Assembly: GCF_000332235.1 (NCBI RefSeq)
Contig: NZ_CM001775.1
Span: forward strand, 3,768,272 to 3,832,271
DNA length: 64,000 nt
DNA from: Geminocystis herdmanii PCC 6308
GTDB lineage: Bacteria; Cyanobacteriota; Cyanobacteriia; Cyanobacteriales; Cyanobacteriaceae
Direction of reading: 5' to 3'
Part shown: piece by piece, positions 42,576-51,939 of the stretch
Numbering within the stretch: the stretch's first letter is position 1
Layout of the letters: every line of letters begins with the position of its first letter
The notes under the pieces: model-generated
What the model saw: only the letters and a program-made list of their open reading frames with translations
Told to the model about the DNA's origin: nothing
The model's database searches: none
Program-made: the position numbers and the translations under genes

Positions 42576-43853
42576 TTAACGGCGTGGAAAACGACGACGT
42601 TGTAAAAACTCAGGAATATCTAAGCCTTGTGCCACATTATTGGGATCATTATTGGGAGTGTTGTTGACAGGATTAGTCGGATTCGGATTTGTCAAAGTAT
42701 CCTGTTTTGGTGCTGTAACTGTTTTAGTAACAGGAGCTATTCTCGGTTCGCCAGAAAAACCCGTAGCGATTACAGTAATGCGAATTTCTCCCTGCATTTT
42801 TTCATCAATTACCGCCCCAAAAATGATATTAGCATTGGGATCAACTATCTCATAAATGGTTTCGGCGGCGGTGTTTACTTCGTGCAAGGTTAAATCACTA
42901 CCACCAGTAATATTGATGACAACTCCTGTCGCTCCTTGAATGGAAGATTCTAGTAAAGGAGAAGAAATTGCCGCTACAGCGCCTTCTTTTGCCCTCGATT
43001 TTCCTGAACCGATACCAATACCCATTAAAGCCGAACCAGCGTCCGCCATAACAGCTCTAACGTCAGCAAAATCAACGTTGACTAATCCCGGAATAGTAAT
43101 TATATCGGAGATACCTTGAACTCCTTGTCTTAAAGTATCATCAGCCATACGGAAGGATTCTTGTAAGGGAGTTTCGGGAGGAATCACAGATAATAATTTA
43201 TTGTTGGGAATGACAATTAAAGTGTCAACTTTGCTTTCTAAGGCTTGGATACCATCTTCGGCTTGGTTTGTACGACGACGACCTTCAAAGGTAAAAGGAC
43301 GAGTGACAACTCCCACGGTTAAACATCCCATTTCTTTGGCTATTTCGGCGACAATGGGAGCAGCACCTGTGCCTGTACCGCCTCCCATTCCTGCTGTAAT
43401 AAAGACTAAATCTGTATTTTCGAGGGTTTTGGCGATCTCCTCTCTGGATTCTTCGGCGGCTTTTTGTCCGATTGCCGGATTACCCCCAGCACCTAAGCCT
43501 CGGGTGAGTTTTTGACCTATTTGTAAGCAATTTGTTACCATAGATTGGGCTAAGGCTTGGGCATCGGTATTGATTTGCCAAAATTCAACTCCTACCACAT
43601 TACCTTGAATCATGCGATTAACTGCATTACAACCTCCACCGCCCACTCCAATAACTTTTATTTTAGCGACGTTGCTAGGGATAATTTGATTAAAGTTCAT
43701 ATTTGTTTCTAATGACTCATTTCCTTGTTTCACTCGTTTCCCCGATCGAACTGGTGGATTACTACGATTAACAGGTTTTTTCGCCGATGGTTCTAAATAT
43801 TCCTCAAGGTTTAAATCGGATTCATTCATTTCTGCTACATAATCATTTGTCAT
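42576..43853 (-). CDS. ftsZ: Cell division GTPase FtsZ
   Basis: A 425-residue tubulin-like GTPase that forms the division ring. Residues 1-55 are a cyanobacterial N-terminal extension. [20 protein letters not shown] begins the core, the tubulin signature is [14 protein letters not shown], and the T7 loop is [12 protein letters not shown] variable linker rich in N and P follows, and the C-terminal peptide [11 protein letters not shown] binds partners. Monocistronic, with a palindrome at its 3' end. Confidence 0.97.
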   Translation of the reverse strand: MTNDYVAEMNESDLNLEEYLEPSAKKPVNRSNPPVRSGKRVKQGNESLETNMNFNQIIPSNVAKIKVIGVGGGGCNAVNRMIQGNVVGVEFWQINTDAQALAQSMVTNCLQIGQKLTRGLGAGGNPAIGQKAAEESREEIAKTLENTDLVFITAGMGGGTGTGAAPIVAEIAKEMGCLTVGVVTRPFTFEGRRRTNQAEDGIQALESKVDTLIVIPNNKLLSVIPPETPLQESFRMADDTLRQGVQGISDIITIPGLVNVDFADVRAVMADAGSALMGIGIGSGKSRAKEGAVAAISSPLLESSIQGATGVVINITGGSDLTLHEVNTAAETIYEIVDPNANIIFGAVIDEKMQGEIRITVIATGFSGEPRIAPVTKTVTAPKQDTLTNPNPTNPVNNTPNNDPNNVAQGLDIPEFLQRRRFPRR

Positions 43854-44046
43854 GGGTAGGTTATAGGATTCGGGGATGAAATTTTATGTTTGAGTTTTTT
43901 AAAATTTCGATAACTATAAAAGTTTATTAAAAATAATAATAATATTCAATATCTAATACTCAGGAAAATTATAACTTAACTCGTTGATATTTTCAGCTAA
44001 AGAATGAAAACTCTCTTGGTAATAATGATGATATGAGGTTGCTTCA

Positions 44047-44100
44047 GATTGCTTCGTACCTCGCAATGACAACAGAGATTGCTTCATAGCTCGATCGAGC
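44047..44100. repeat. AGATTGCTTC...CTCGCAATGAC dispersed repeat, two partial copies
   Basis: AGATTGCTTCGTACCTCGCAATGAC is followed by GAGATTGCTTCATAGCTCG, which runs into a CGATCGAGC palindrome. A similar string is widespread in bacterial intergenic regions (recall). Confidence 0.5.
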
Positions 44101-44104
44101 TATT

Positions 44105-45136
44105 TTAGTTAAAAAAGTTAGCTAATTGAGTTAGTTTATCCCAAGGTGTGCCACTAGCAAGGATTTGACGACAAAGTTCGATCGAACTGTGATGATCTCC
44201 CATAGGTACTACTTCTCCCACTTGTAAAGCTAAAGAAGCGTTAAGAATAACCACATCATTTTGTGCTTGTGTGCCTTTGCCTTGTAATACTTTGGTGAGA
44301 ATTTCCGCATTTTCTTGAACATCTCCCCCTTTAAGGGCGCTTAGGGGTGCAGGAGTGAGGTTTAATGCTTCGGGGTGAAGGGTGGTAATGGTAATTTCTC
44401 CCTTGTGGAAAAAAGCTAAATCGGTAATGTCTCCTAATCCTGCCTCGTCTAGTTTTTCTCTCCCATGGAGTACGATCGCCTTATCTAAAGATAAAGATTT
44501 TAAGGCACTTACTACTGGATTAATAAATTTAGTATCATATACTCCAATAACTTGACCAGTGGGGCGTAAAGGATTGACTAAAGGACCTAATAAATTAAAA
44601 ATGGTTCTAATTTTCAATTCTTGTCGTAAAGGTACAACAGCTTTCATGGCAGGATGCCATCCGGGGGCGAATAAAAAAGTGATCCCCACTTGTTCTAAGG
44701 CTTGTTTATATTGAGTTTCTTCACCGTTTAACTTGATCCCTAAATATTCTAATACATCCGCCGAACCAACTTTACTAGAAGCCGATCGATTTCCGTGTTT
44801 TGCTACTTTAACTCCTGCCGCCGAAGCCACAAAAGCCACCGCCGTAGAAATATTAAAGGTGGAAGCTCCGTCTCCCCCTGTCCCACAAGTGTCGATCACG
44901 GGATAAGCATGGGTGATATTTTCTGAGTTACGGCACTGAGCTTGTAATACTTGAGCCATTCCTGCCAACTCTGTACCGCTCACACCTTTAGCTTGAATAG
45001 ATGCTAAAATTGCCCCAGACAAAACGGGAGGAATTTCATTGTTTAACCACCCTTCCATTAAGTGGGAGGCTTGGGTTTCGGTTAAAGATTGTCGATCGAG
45101 TAATTGAGTGAGTAAATTTGACCAATCTTGAGTCAT
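44105..45136 (-). CDS. trpD: Anthranilate phosphoribosyltransferase
   Basis: A 343-residue enzyme of tryptophan synthesis that joins anthranilate and PRPP. The PRPP loop is [16 protein letters not shown], then [20 protein letters not shown] and [14 protein letters not shown], then a [15 protein letters not shown] motif. Length normal. It is not in a trp operon, as is usual for cyanobacteria. Between it and ftsZ lie dispersed repeats. Confidence 0.96.
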   Translation of the reverse strand: MTQDWSNLLTQLLDRQSLTETQASHLMEGWLNNEIPPVLSGAILASIQAKGVSGTELAGMAQVLQAQCRNSENITHAYPVIDTCGTGGDGASTFNISTAVAFVASAAGVKVAKHGNRSASSKVGSADVLEYLGIKLNGEETQYKQALEQVGITFLFAPGWHPAMKAVVPLRQELKIRTIFNLLGPLVNPLRPTGQVIGVYDTKFINPVVSALKSLSLDKAIVLHGREKLDEAGLGDITDLAFFHKGEITITTLHPEALNLTPAPLSALKGGDVQENAEILTKVLQGKGTQAQNDVVILNASLALQVGEVVPMGDHHSSIELCRQILASGTPWDKLTQLANFFN

Positions 45137-45216
45137 AAATCTAAGTTTGATAAGATTATGTGGTTATCCTATCATTGACTTTGGCTTATATCAAGGGAAA
45201 AGATATTGAATTTAGA

Positions 45217-45262
45217 GGAGATAAGAAGACAGGAAGACTGGAAGACAGGGAGACAGAAAAAA
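45217..45262. repeat. GA-rich degenerate satellite (GAAGACAGG units)
   Basis: AAGAAGACAGGAAGACTGGA and onward: several variants of GGAAGACAGG, related to the arrays at 48697 and 51060. Confidence 0.65.
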
Positions 45263-45267
45263 GGTGA

Positions 45268-45963
45268 TTAATTTAATTCTACGGTGTCGGCGTAACTATA
45301 CATTTCGATGCCTAAGTTTTTAGCAACAGGTTTCGCACGATCATCCACCATAGGACAAATTACTAATTTTCGATCGGCTTTACGTTGATGACGTTTTTCA
45401 TAAAAAGCCACTTTTCGATCGAAGCTATACATTCCAGCTTTATCGATGGAAGATTTGATCTCACAAAGAATCAATAAACCATTTTTTACAATAACATCAA
45501 TTTCCACTTGATCGGGTCTGCCAAAAACTTCTCCTTCATCGTCAAATTCATTGACATTCAAAACTTGTACCCCAAAAGAATCTTCGAGAATACCTTTGAG
45601 GGCATTACGAAAACTAGCTTCAGAATATAAACCCCATCTTGAACCCAAAGCACCGATGGTACTTTCATATTTTTTAGAGAGTTTTTTGATTTCTTCCAAA
45701 CTGTCATCAATCTGGTTTTGCATTTTTTTGATTTCTCGATTGTTTTCCTCCCATTTACGATTTTGTTCATCCCATTTACGGGCTTGTTCTTCTCGATCGC
45801 GCTGTAATTCTGCTAAAATTCTGTCAAATTTACTTTCGGTTTCTTGTTTCGGTGCATAATATTCTGATACAGTACGAAGAATAAAATCCCGAATTAGTGG
45901 GTCTTTACTGATTAATTCTGGTAATTGTTGTTGAATGATATTCTTAATTTCTGTTTCTGTCAT
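45268..45963 (-). CDS. DUF3782-like protein: coiled coil plus PD-(D/E)XK-type domain
   Basis: A 231-residue protein. The middle (residues ~45-105) is a coiled coil with RKWDEQN and RKWEENN repeats. The C-terminal domain shows QVEIDVIVKNGLLILCEIKS, a D...E-x-K nuclease-like core, and RKVAFYEKRHQRKADRKLVI. It is a relative of 18863-19435. Role unknown; nuclease activity inferred from fold signature only. Confidence 0.78.
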   Translation of the reverse strand: MTETEIKNIIQQQLPELISKDPLIRDFILRTVSEYYAPKQETESKFDRILAELQRDREEQARKWDEQNRKWEENNREIKKMQNQIDDSLEEIKKLSKKYESTIGALGSRWGLYSEASFRNALKGILEDSFGVQVLNVNEFDDEGEVFGRPDQVEIDVIVKNGLLILCEIKSSIDKAGMYSFDRKVAFYEKRHQRKADRKLVICPMVDDRAKPVAKNLGIEMYSYADTVELN

Positions 45964-46036
45964 TAGCTTTTACTCTATATCATCACTATAGTATTTATTA
46001 TATATCTTCTCTATTTAAAATTATCTTATTTTGCTT

Positions 46037-46282
46037 ATGAAAGAAAAGTTATTAATGTGGCTCGATCGATTTTTAATTGCTGATGTATTTTTAGTTATTA
46101 TTGCCTTTTTTTGGTTTGCGATCGCCATTGTAGGTCGATCGATGGGATTCCCTTTGGTATGGGATATATGGTATCAACTATGGATACCTGTATTTAACCC
46201 AGCCATTGGCATTTTATTTTTGGGTGCATTATTGAGTTGGATTATCAAAAAAATAGGAGAAATGAGAAATAAAAATGTCTAA
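46037..46282 (+). CDS. Small two-helix membrane protein
   Basis: An 81-residue protein from ATG 46037; the frame also opens two codons earlier at a TTG. Two hydrophobic helices (FLIADVFLVIIAFFWFAIAI, IPVFNPAIGILFLGALLSWI) flank a WDIWYQLW aromatic stretch. It looks conserved among cyanobacteria but I cannot name it. Divergent from the DUF3782 gene. Confidence 0.6.
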   Translation: MKEKLLMWLDRFLIADVFLVIIAFFWFAIAIVGRSMGFPLVWDIWYQLWIPVFNPAIGILFLGALLSWIIKKIGEMRNKNV

Positions 46283-46321
46283 TTTTCTCCTTAAAAACTC
46301 TTTGAAAATTTCCCTTTAATT

Positions 46322-46337
46322 CCCCCAAGTTTGGGGG
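46322..46337. repeat. Hairpin CCCCCAA-GT-TTGGGGG
   Basis: Perfect 7-bp arms within CCCTTTAATTCCCCCAAG, a context shared with 36841; it lies after the small membrane-protein gene and could end its transcript. Confidence 0.75.
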
Positions 46338-46457
46338 TTAGGGGGCGAAAATTTTACAACTAATTTATAGGTTATAGGTAAAAATCATTACCCTACAAAG
46401 AAATAAATTTCATTGCTAACAGCTAAACTCTACTAAAGTGAGTTAATTTTGTAAAAG

Positions 46458-46907
46458 TTAATCTTCTTCGGAAAAACCATAATCATCTTTTTTATTTACG
46501 CGCCAATCTTCATTTTCTCCCCCAATAATAAACTGATTAATTCCTACATATTCTTTAGCTAATTCTCGTAACGCATTGATTAAAATATCGATGCCGATTA
46601 AATCGCTAGTACCTAAATCAAACCAACATCTTCCCCAATTACTTAAAAACTCAAACTCTCCCATATTGTGCATAGGAGACATCAGAGAATTTTCGGCTAA
46701 ATCGTGATCATAATCCATGTAACTAATATCAATACCTAAGTCTTGAATTTGTAAATTTTCGGCATTAAATGCTCCTAATTTTCCTAGATAAAACCATGAG
46801 TTAAATAATTCTTCTATATATTGCTTTTCCATGTCCGATGGTACATGATCAAATTCGATCCAAAACCATATATCAAAAGGGTTAAATTCTCTAAACTTTA
46901 TTTCCAT
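46458..46907 (-). CDS. DUF3531 family protein
   Basis: A 149-residue acidic soluble protein with FREFNPFDIWFWIEFDHVPS, LFNSWFYLGKLGAFNAENLQ and FLSNWGRCWFDLGTSDL, which I recognise as DUF3531, a family of cyanobacteria and plastids. Function unknown. Divergent from comF by 45 bases, so both promoters share a very short region. Confidence 0.8.
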   Translation of the reverse strand: MEIKFREFNPFDIWFWIEFDHVPSDMEKQYIEELFNSWFYLGKLGAFNAENLQIQDLGIDISYMDYDHDLAENSLMSPMHNMGEFEFLSNWGRCWFDLGTSDLIGIDILINALRELAKEYVGINQFIIGGENEDWRVNKKDDYGFSEED

Positions 46908-46952
46908 TTTTTAAGTTGCTTAAACAGTAAAATTATTGACTAAATTAAAGAA

Positions 46953-47612
46953 ATGTTGAACAATTTTTTATCTTTATTTCTTAAATCAAATTGTCCTCTT
47001 TGTCAACGATCGAGCGATAAGATTATTTGTCGATATTGTGAGCAAAAATTACGCCATTGTCAACTTACCAAGTATAAACAATTTAGTCTTCAAAATTATC
47101 TGTTATTTTCGTGGGGTAAATATGATGATTATTTAAGAAGATCGATCGCCTCCCTCAAATATGATAAAAATAAAGAAATAGGGGAATTATTCGGAAATTG
47201 GCTAGGAAAAGCATGGTTAGAATCAGGATATAAAAAAACCTATGCTCAATTAACGGTTATACCCATCCCCTTACATCCCGAAAAATTGAAAACGAGGGGA
47301 TTCAATCAAGCCGAATTAATTGCAAGGGGTTTTTGTGATGTCACGGGTTATCCCCTCAAAACACAATTACTAATCAGAGTGAAAAACACAGAAGCCATGT
47401 TTAGCCTCACTCCTCAACAAAGAAAAGCGAACATGGAGAAAGCCTTTAGTATTGGCAAAGACTATGAAAAAATCAACAAAATGCAACAAATTCTCATTAT
47501 CGATGATATTTATACCACGGGTACAACCGTCAATGAAGGGATAAAAGTGTTAAGCAACGCCAAATTGAAAACCCTTGGAGTCGCCACCATTTCCCTCACA
47601 GGGGGAAAATAA
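46953..47612 (+). CDS. comF: ComF family phosphoribosyltransferase-like protein
   Basis: A 219-residue protein. An N-terminal zinc-binding part has CPLCQRSS and CRYCEQKLRHC, and the PRT domain has IPIPLHPEKLKTRGFNQAEL and the PRPP-binding loop LIIDDIYTTGTTVNEG. ComF is needed for DNA uptake in naturally competent bacteria. No other competence gene is nearby. Confidence 0.9.
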   Translation: MLNNFLSLFLKSNCPLCQRSSDKIICRYCEQKLRHCQLTKYKQFSLQNYLLFSWGKYDDYLRRSIASLKYDKNKEIGELFGNWLGKAWLESGYKKTYAQLTVIPIPLHPEKLKTRGFNQAELIARGFCDVTGYPLKTQLLIRVKNTEAMFSLTPQQRKANMEKAFSIGKDYEKINKMQQILIIDDIYTTGTTVNEGIKVLSNAKLKTLGVATISLTGGK

Positions 47613-47667
47613 CCCATGAGGAATAATAAAATTTTTTGTTTGTAAAGGGTGAATACCATTTTGTAGA

Positions 47668-47686
47668 GGGTGAATACCATTCACCC
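47668..47686. repeat. Palindrome GGGTGAAT-ACC-ATTCACCC followed by CTACG
   Basis: Perfect 8-bp arms; a half copy (AAGGGTGAATACCATTTTGTAG) lies just before it. It sits between convergent comF and argF. Confidence 0.85.
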
Positions 47687-47701
47687 CTACGAACTTTTTT
47701 A

Positions 47702-48625
47702 TTATTCATTTAAGCCTAAGAGACAAGCCATTAAGGCTTTTTGGGCGTGCATTCTATTTTCTGCTTCATCCCAAATGCGAGATTGTCGCCCTTCCATTAC
47801 CTCCGTTGTAATCTCTTTTTCACGATAGGCAGGAAGGCAATGTAAAATAATGGCACTATCATCAGCTAGGTTAACTAATTCTTGGTTGATTTGATAGGGT
47901 TGAAAAATGGGGACTCTTTGAGCGGTTTCTTCTTCCTGTCCCATACTTGCCCATACATCTGTATATAAAACATGGGCATTTTCTACGGCTTCTTTGGGGG
48001 ATTGGGTGACAACTACTTGTTCGGGTTTTGTGGCTAAGGCTTGAGCTTGTTTTACTACATTTTCATCGGGTAAATAGCCTTCGGGCGCAGCTATTCGCAC
48101 ATTCATCCCCATTAAAACCCCCCCTAATAATAAGGAATGCGCCACGTTATTCCCGTCTCCTAAGTAGGTGAGAGTTAAACCTTCTAGGCATCCAAAAGAT
48201 TCTTCGATCGTCTGTAAATCTGCTAAAATCTGACAGGGATGTTCTAAATCTGTTAGGGCGTTGATAATGGGAATTTTACTATAGTTAGCAAAGGTTTGTA
48301 TATCCTCTTGAGCAAAGGTACGAATTGCTAAAATATCTAAATATCGATCGAGTACTCTTGCGGTATCTTCCAGAGGTTCACCCCTACCAACTTGAGTACG
48401 ACTAGGATTTAAGTCGATAACATTACCCCCTAATTGATACATAGCAACGCTAAAAGAAACCCTTGTGCGAGTAGAGGCTTTATAAAATAAAAGTCCTAAA
48501 GTTTTGTTACTGTTAAATTGTATTTCACCCTTTTTTAAATCTGAAGCTAAATCAAGGATAGTTCTAATTTCTTCGGGGGTTAAGTCAGCAATACTTAATA
48601 AATCTCTACCTTTTAAACTACTCAT
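47702..48625 (-). CDS. argF: Ornithine carbamoyltransferase
   Basis: A 307-residue enzyme of arginine synthesis. The carbamoyl phosphate loop is STRTRVSFSVAMYQLGG, followed by FANYSKIPIINALTDLEHPC, LTYLGDGNNVAHSLLLGGV, VLYTDVWASMGQEEE and the ornithine motif HCLPAYREKEITTEVMEG. Length normal. The 351 bases upstream hold satellite repeats before the antiporter start. Confidence 0.96.
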   Translation of the reverse strand: MSSLKGRDLLSIADLTPEEIRTILDLASDLKKGEIQFNSNKTLGLLFYKASTRTRVSFSVAMYQLGGNVIDLNPSRTQVGRGEPLEDTARVLDRYLDILAIRTFAQEDIQTFANYSKIPIINALTDLEHPCQILADLQTIEESFGCLEGLTLTYLGDGNNVAHSLLLGGVLMGMNVRIAAPEGYLPDENVVKQAQALATKPEQVVVTQSPKEAVENAHVLYTDVWASMGQEEETAQRVPIFQPYQINQELVNLADDSAIILHCLPAYREKEITTEVMEGRQSRIWDEAENRMHAQKALMACLLGLNE

Positions 48626-48696
48626 AGGTTAAATTTGACTTCTAAAATAATTTTCTAATTTTAACGTGAACTGAGAAAAATGTATTCACTAATTAG

Positions 48697-48743
48697 GGAG
48701 AGAATAGGAGACAGGAAGACTAGGAGACAGGAAGACAAGCAGA
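48697..48743. repeat. GA-rich degenerate satellite (GGAGACAGGAAGACTA units)
   Basis: GGGAGAGAATAGGAGACAGG and onward, two near-copies of AGGAGACAGGAAGAC. It is followed by a 29-base string (48741-48769) repeated at 51087-51115. Confidence 0.7.
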
Positions 48744-48771
48744 GGTTAAAATTTGTTAGTTTGAAGTTTTT

Positions 48772-48963
48772 AATTCTCAATTCTCAATTCTCAATTCTCA
48801 ATTCTCAATTCTCAATTCTCAATTCTCAATTCTCAATTCTCAATTCTCAATTCTCAATTCTCAATTCTCAATTCTCAATTCTCAATTCTCAATTCTCAAT
48901 TCTCAATTCTCAATTCTCAATTCTCAATTCTCAATTCTCAATTCTCAATTCTCAATTCTCAAT
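48772..48963. repeat. AATTCTC heptamer array, 27 perfect copies
   Basis: 27 full units occupy 48772-48960 without a mismatch. On the plus strand the array has no stop codon in any frame and would read as ILNSQFS repeats; on the minus strand TGA recurs in every frame. The array ends 13 bases before the antiporter start. Confidence 0.97.
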
Positions 48964-48976
48964 TATAAAAATATTC

Positions 48977-51052
48977 ATGGAACAATTTTTAAAGACAATT
49001 CCCGATAGTCCTTTAATAACCTTTACCATTCTGTTATTGGTAATTGTCACTATTCCTCCCATTTTTGAAAAAATTAAATTACCGGGGTTAGTTGGTTTAT
49101 TAGTCGCTGGAGTTATTTTTGGCGGTGAAGGTTTAGGATTACTTGATGAAAAAAGCGAATCGGTGAAACTCTTAGCAGACATCGGCAAAATTTATTTAAT
49201 GTTTGTGGCAGGGTTAGAAATTGATTTGGAAGACTTCCGTAAGAGTAAAAATCGTTCTCTGACTTTCGGGTTTTGTACTTTTATTTTTCCTCTGACAATT
49301 GGTACTTTAATCGGTTTAACCTTTAACATGGGGCTAAATTCTTCTATTTTACTCGGTTCGTTGTTAGCTTCCCATACTCTTTTAGGTTATCCCATTGTTA
49401 ACCGTTTAGGTGTGGTGGGTAACGAATCAGTAGTTATCACCATTGGAGCAACTATTTTTACGGATATTGGCGCTTTGTTGGTGTTGGCTATCTGTGTTTC
49501 TATTCATGGTGGAGAATTTACCCTTGGTACTTTGATTATACAGTTAGGTAGTTTAGCTTTATATTGCGCTGGGGTTTTATGGGGCATTGATCGAGTAGGG
49601 AAAGAGTATTTTAGACGCACAGGAGATGAAGAAAGCAATCAATTTTTATTCGTTTTATTAGCGGTGTTTTTGGCTTCCGTCGGCGCTCAATTAATCAATG
49701 TGGATAAGATTGTAGGTGCATTTTTAGCAGGTTTAGCCATTAATGATGTGGTAGGAAAAGGACCTGTTAAAGAAAAAATCGAGTTTGTGGGGAGTACTCT
49801 ATTTATACCATGTTTTTTCGTTTCGATCGGACTTATCCTCAAAATATCTGGTTTTATTTCCACCTTAACGGAAGAATTTTTCTTAACCCTTGCCATCGTG
49901 GGAGGATTATTTTTAGGAAAATTTTTAGCGGCTTTAATTCCCAAATTACTATATAAGTATAGTTGGGATCAATGTTTAACTATGTGGTCATTATCCTTAC
50001 CTCAAGTGGCGGCTACTCTGGCGGCTACTTTAGTGGGAGTAGAAGCAGGTTTATTATCCGATGCGGTATTTAATGCGGTAATTGTAATGATGTTAATAAC
50101 CTCCGTAGTTGGTCCTATTTTAACAGGAAAATATGCTCGTAAGTTATTTCAACCTGATGTGGATGTTTCTCTGATTAACTCTGTTAATATACCTGATGAT
50201 GACGAAGTTATTACTCAAGAACAATCTCGTGCTCTTTTTTCTGTGGTTGTACCTATCTCCAACCCTCAAACCGAGAAAATGTTGATCGAAATTGCTTCGA
50301 TTTTAGCTCGATCGGAAGGAGGTTTAGTGATACCTTTATCTATTGTAAAAGCTCATGTTCACATGGACGAACCTGAATTAAATATAGCCTTACGCAATAG
50401 TAATAAGTTATTGACAAGGGCGAAACAATATAGTGAACAATTTGCAGTATCTTTAAAACCCCTTATTCGTATTGATGACGACTTAGCCGAAGGTATTAGT
50501 CGTACCGCTAGGGAAAATCAAGCTAATCTTATTGTTATGGGTTGGAGTCCTAATAGTACCATTCAAGCCCGTTTATTTGGTAACTTGATTGACAATGTTT
50601 TTTGGTGTTCTCATTGTCCTGTTGCTGTGGTGCAATTATTAGATGATCCCATCAATATCCATCAAATTCTTGTACCTGTCAAAAATATAGATCAAAAAAC
50701 CCTTAATACTATTCGTTTTGCTTCGATTTTTGCTAATAATAATCAAGCTAGTTTAACTTTGCTTCATGTGCACGATCGAAAAGTGACAAAGCATCAAATT
50801 GAAACCTTCAAATCTGCTTTAAATACTGCGATGGAAAAGATAGCTTCTCAAATACCTGTTACGATTAAAACATTACGCTATCCCAATCCAGCCCAAGCTA
50901 TTCTACACACGGTAGAAAAATATGACTATGATCTTGTTATCTTACGCTCTGTCCGCCGTCGCACTGCTGGTGGTTTAGCGGTTAGTGATGTTACCACTGA
51001 AGTAATGCAGAAAATTACTCGATCGGTCATCATTTTCGGCGAACCTACATAG
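48977..51052 (+). CDS. Kef-type cation/proton antiporter with C-terminal USP domains
   Basis: A 691-residue CPA2-family protein. Residues ~10-410 carry about 12 hydrophobic helices (KLPGLVGLLVAGVIFGGEGL, LGSLLASHTLLGYPIVNRLG, DKIVGAFLAGLAINDVVGKG). The C-terminal ~270 residues are two universal-stress-protein-like domains (SQANLIVMGWSPNS-like motif and ILVPVKNIDQKTLNTIRFAS). The frame is open back to 48680, but that part is a translated heptamer satellite. ATG 48977 starting MEQFLKTIPDSPLITF is the credible start. Confidence 0.9.
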   Translation: MEQFLKTIPDSPLITFTILLLVIVTIPPIFEKIKLPGLVGLLVAGVIFGGEGLGLLDEKSESVKLLADIGKIYLMFVAGLEIDLEDFRKSKNRSLTFGFCTFIFPLTIGTLIGLTFNMGLNSSILLGSLLASHTLLGYPIVNRLGVVGNESVVITIGATIFTDIGALLVLAICVSIHGGEFTLGTLIIQLGSLALYCAGVLWGIDRVGKEYFRRTGDEESNQFLFVLLAVFLASVGAQLINVDKIVGAFLAGLAINDVVGKGPVKEKIEFVGSTLFIPCFFVSIGLILKISGFISTLTEEFFLTLAIVGGLFLGKFLAALIPKLLYKYSWDQCLTMWSLSLPQVAATLAATLVGVEAGLLSDAVFNAVIVMMLITSVVGPILTGKYARKLFQPDVDVSLINSVNIPDDDEVITQEQSRALFSVVVPISNPQTEKMLIEIASILARSEGGLVIPLSIVKAHVHMDEPELNIALRNSNKLLTRAKQYSEQFAVSLKPLIRIDDDLAEGISRTARENQANLIVMGWSPNSTIQARLFGNLIDNVFWCSHCPVAVVQLLDDPINIHQILVPVKNIDQKTLNTIRFASIFANNNQASLTLLHVHDRKVTKHQIETFKSALNTAMEKIASQIPVTIKTLRYPNPAQAILHTVEKYDYDLVILRSVRRRTAGGLAVSDVTTEVMQKITRSVIIFGEPT

Positions 51053-51059
51053 GGAAATA

Positions 51060-51090
51060 GGGAGACAGGTGGACAGGGAGACAGAGAGAG
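51060..51090. repeat. GA-rich degenerate satellite
   Basis: GGGAGACAGGTGGACAGGGA and onward, immediately after the antiporter. The repeated 29-base string begins at 51087 and the AATTCTC array at 51125. Confidence 0.7.
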
Positions 51091-51124
51091 GTTAAAATTT
51101 GTTAGTTTGAAGTTTGAAGTTTTA

Positions 51125-51194
51125 AATTCTCAATTCTCAATTCTCAATTCTCAATTCTCAATTCTCAATTCTCAATTCTCAATTCTCAATTCTC
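51125..51194. repeat. AATTCTC heptamer array, 10 perfect copies
   Basis: Ten full units. The stop codon and last few residues of the RibD-like gene on the minus strand lie inside it (stop at 51172-51174). Confidence 0.97.
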
Positions 51195-51885
51195 CATTAA
51201 CAAGATAGTGTAAAAAAATTTCTTGATCTATTTGTTTTACTTCGATTAATTTAAGTTCGATCGAGCTATTAAATAACCTATTATCTAGTAAATTAGTAGC
51301 GGTTTTTGTGCCGATAATTAAAGGGCAAATAGTTAACCATAAATCATTAATTAAGTTTTCTTTTAGTAAAGAGGATATTAATTGACTTCCTCCTAAAATA
51401 CCAATTTTTTTATAGTTTAAATTATATAATTGCTCAAAAATATCTGTCCAATTAAAAGGAGTATTAAAAGTAAAGATTTTATCAAAAAAACTATCATTAT
51501 TGATGGTATTAAAACTATTAATATTTTTTTGCCAATTGATTAAACCTTCTGGGGTTGTTAACAATCCACGAGGTAAAAATTGAGAGAAAAAAGGTAATAT
51601 GGGTTGAATATTCCCTGATGGTGAACAAACTATATTTAATGGTTGTAATGATTGATTATTTTCTTGTCTTTGTTTTAATAATTGAGGATTTTTGATTACT
51701 AAACTTGTACCATAGGCTCGTAAAGTATTTCCTCCAAATACGATCGCATCATAGCCAGATATTTGAGTTTCTAAATGTTCTAAATCAGCTTTACTACTAA
51801 ATCTTGCAGGTTTATCCGATGCGATACTAATTTTACCATCAACACTCATGGCTACGATCGCACTTACATAACTTGATTCAATCAT
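51172..51885 (-). CDS. RibD C-terminal-like reductase
   Basis: A 237-residue dihydrofolate-reductase-fold protein of the RibD reductase family, with IVAMSVDGKISIASDKPARF, YDAIVFGGNTLRAYGTSLVI and KIGILGGSQLISSLL. It lacks the N-terminal deaminase domain. Such proteins reduce the ribosylamino-uracil intermediate in riboflavin synthesis or a related substrate. Its last codons (ELRIEN) and stop derive from the AATTCTC array, so its C-terminus may have been remodelled by the repeat. Confidence 0.85.
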   Translation of the reverse strand: MIESSYVSAIVAMSVDGKISIASDKPARFSSKADLEHLETQISGYDAIVFGGNTLRAYGTSLVIKNPQLLKQRQENNQSLQPLNIVCSPSGNIQPILPFFSQFLPRGLLTTPEGLINWQKNINSFNTINNDSFFDKIFTFNTPFNWTDIFEQLYNLNYKKIGILGGSQLISSLLKENLINDLWLTICPLIIGTKTATNLLDNRLFNSSIELKLIEVKQIDQEIFLHYLVNGELRIEN

Positions 51886-51939
51886 AAATGAGGGTAGGGG
51901 GTTAGGGTGTTGGGCTGAGGGGTGTTAGGGAATTGGATA

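Noticed and set aside
42627-43515. Plus-strand open frames opposite ftsZ
   Set aside because: They mirror the codons of ftsZ and have no family resemblance.
48772-48963. Long regular repeat array as a possible CRISPR
   Set aside because: The unit is 7 bp and perfectly contiguous without spacers; no cas genes are in the window.
48680-48976. Antiporter N-terminal extension as real protein sequence
   Set aside because: It is a translated heptamer satellite with no start context; the family N-terminus begins at 48977.
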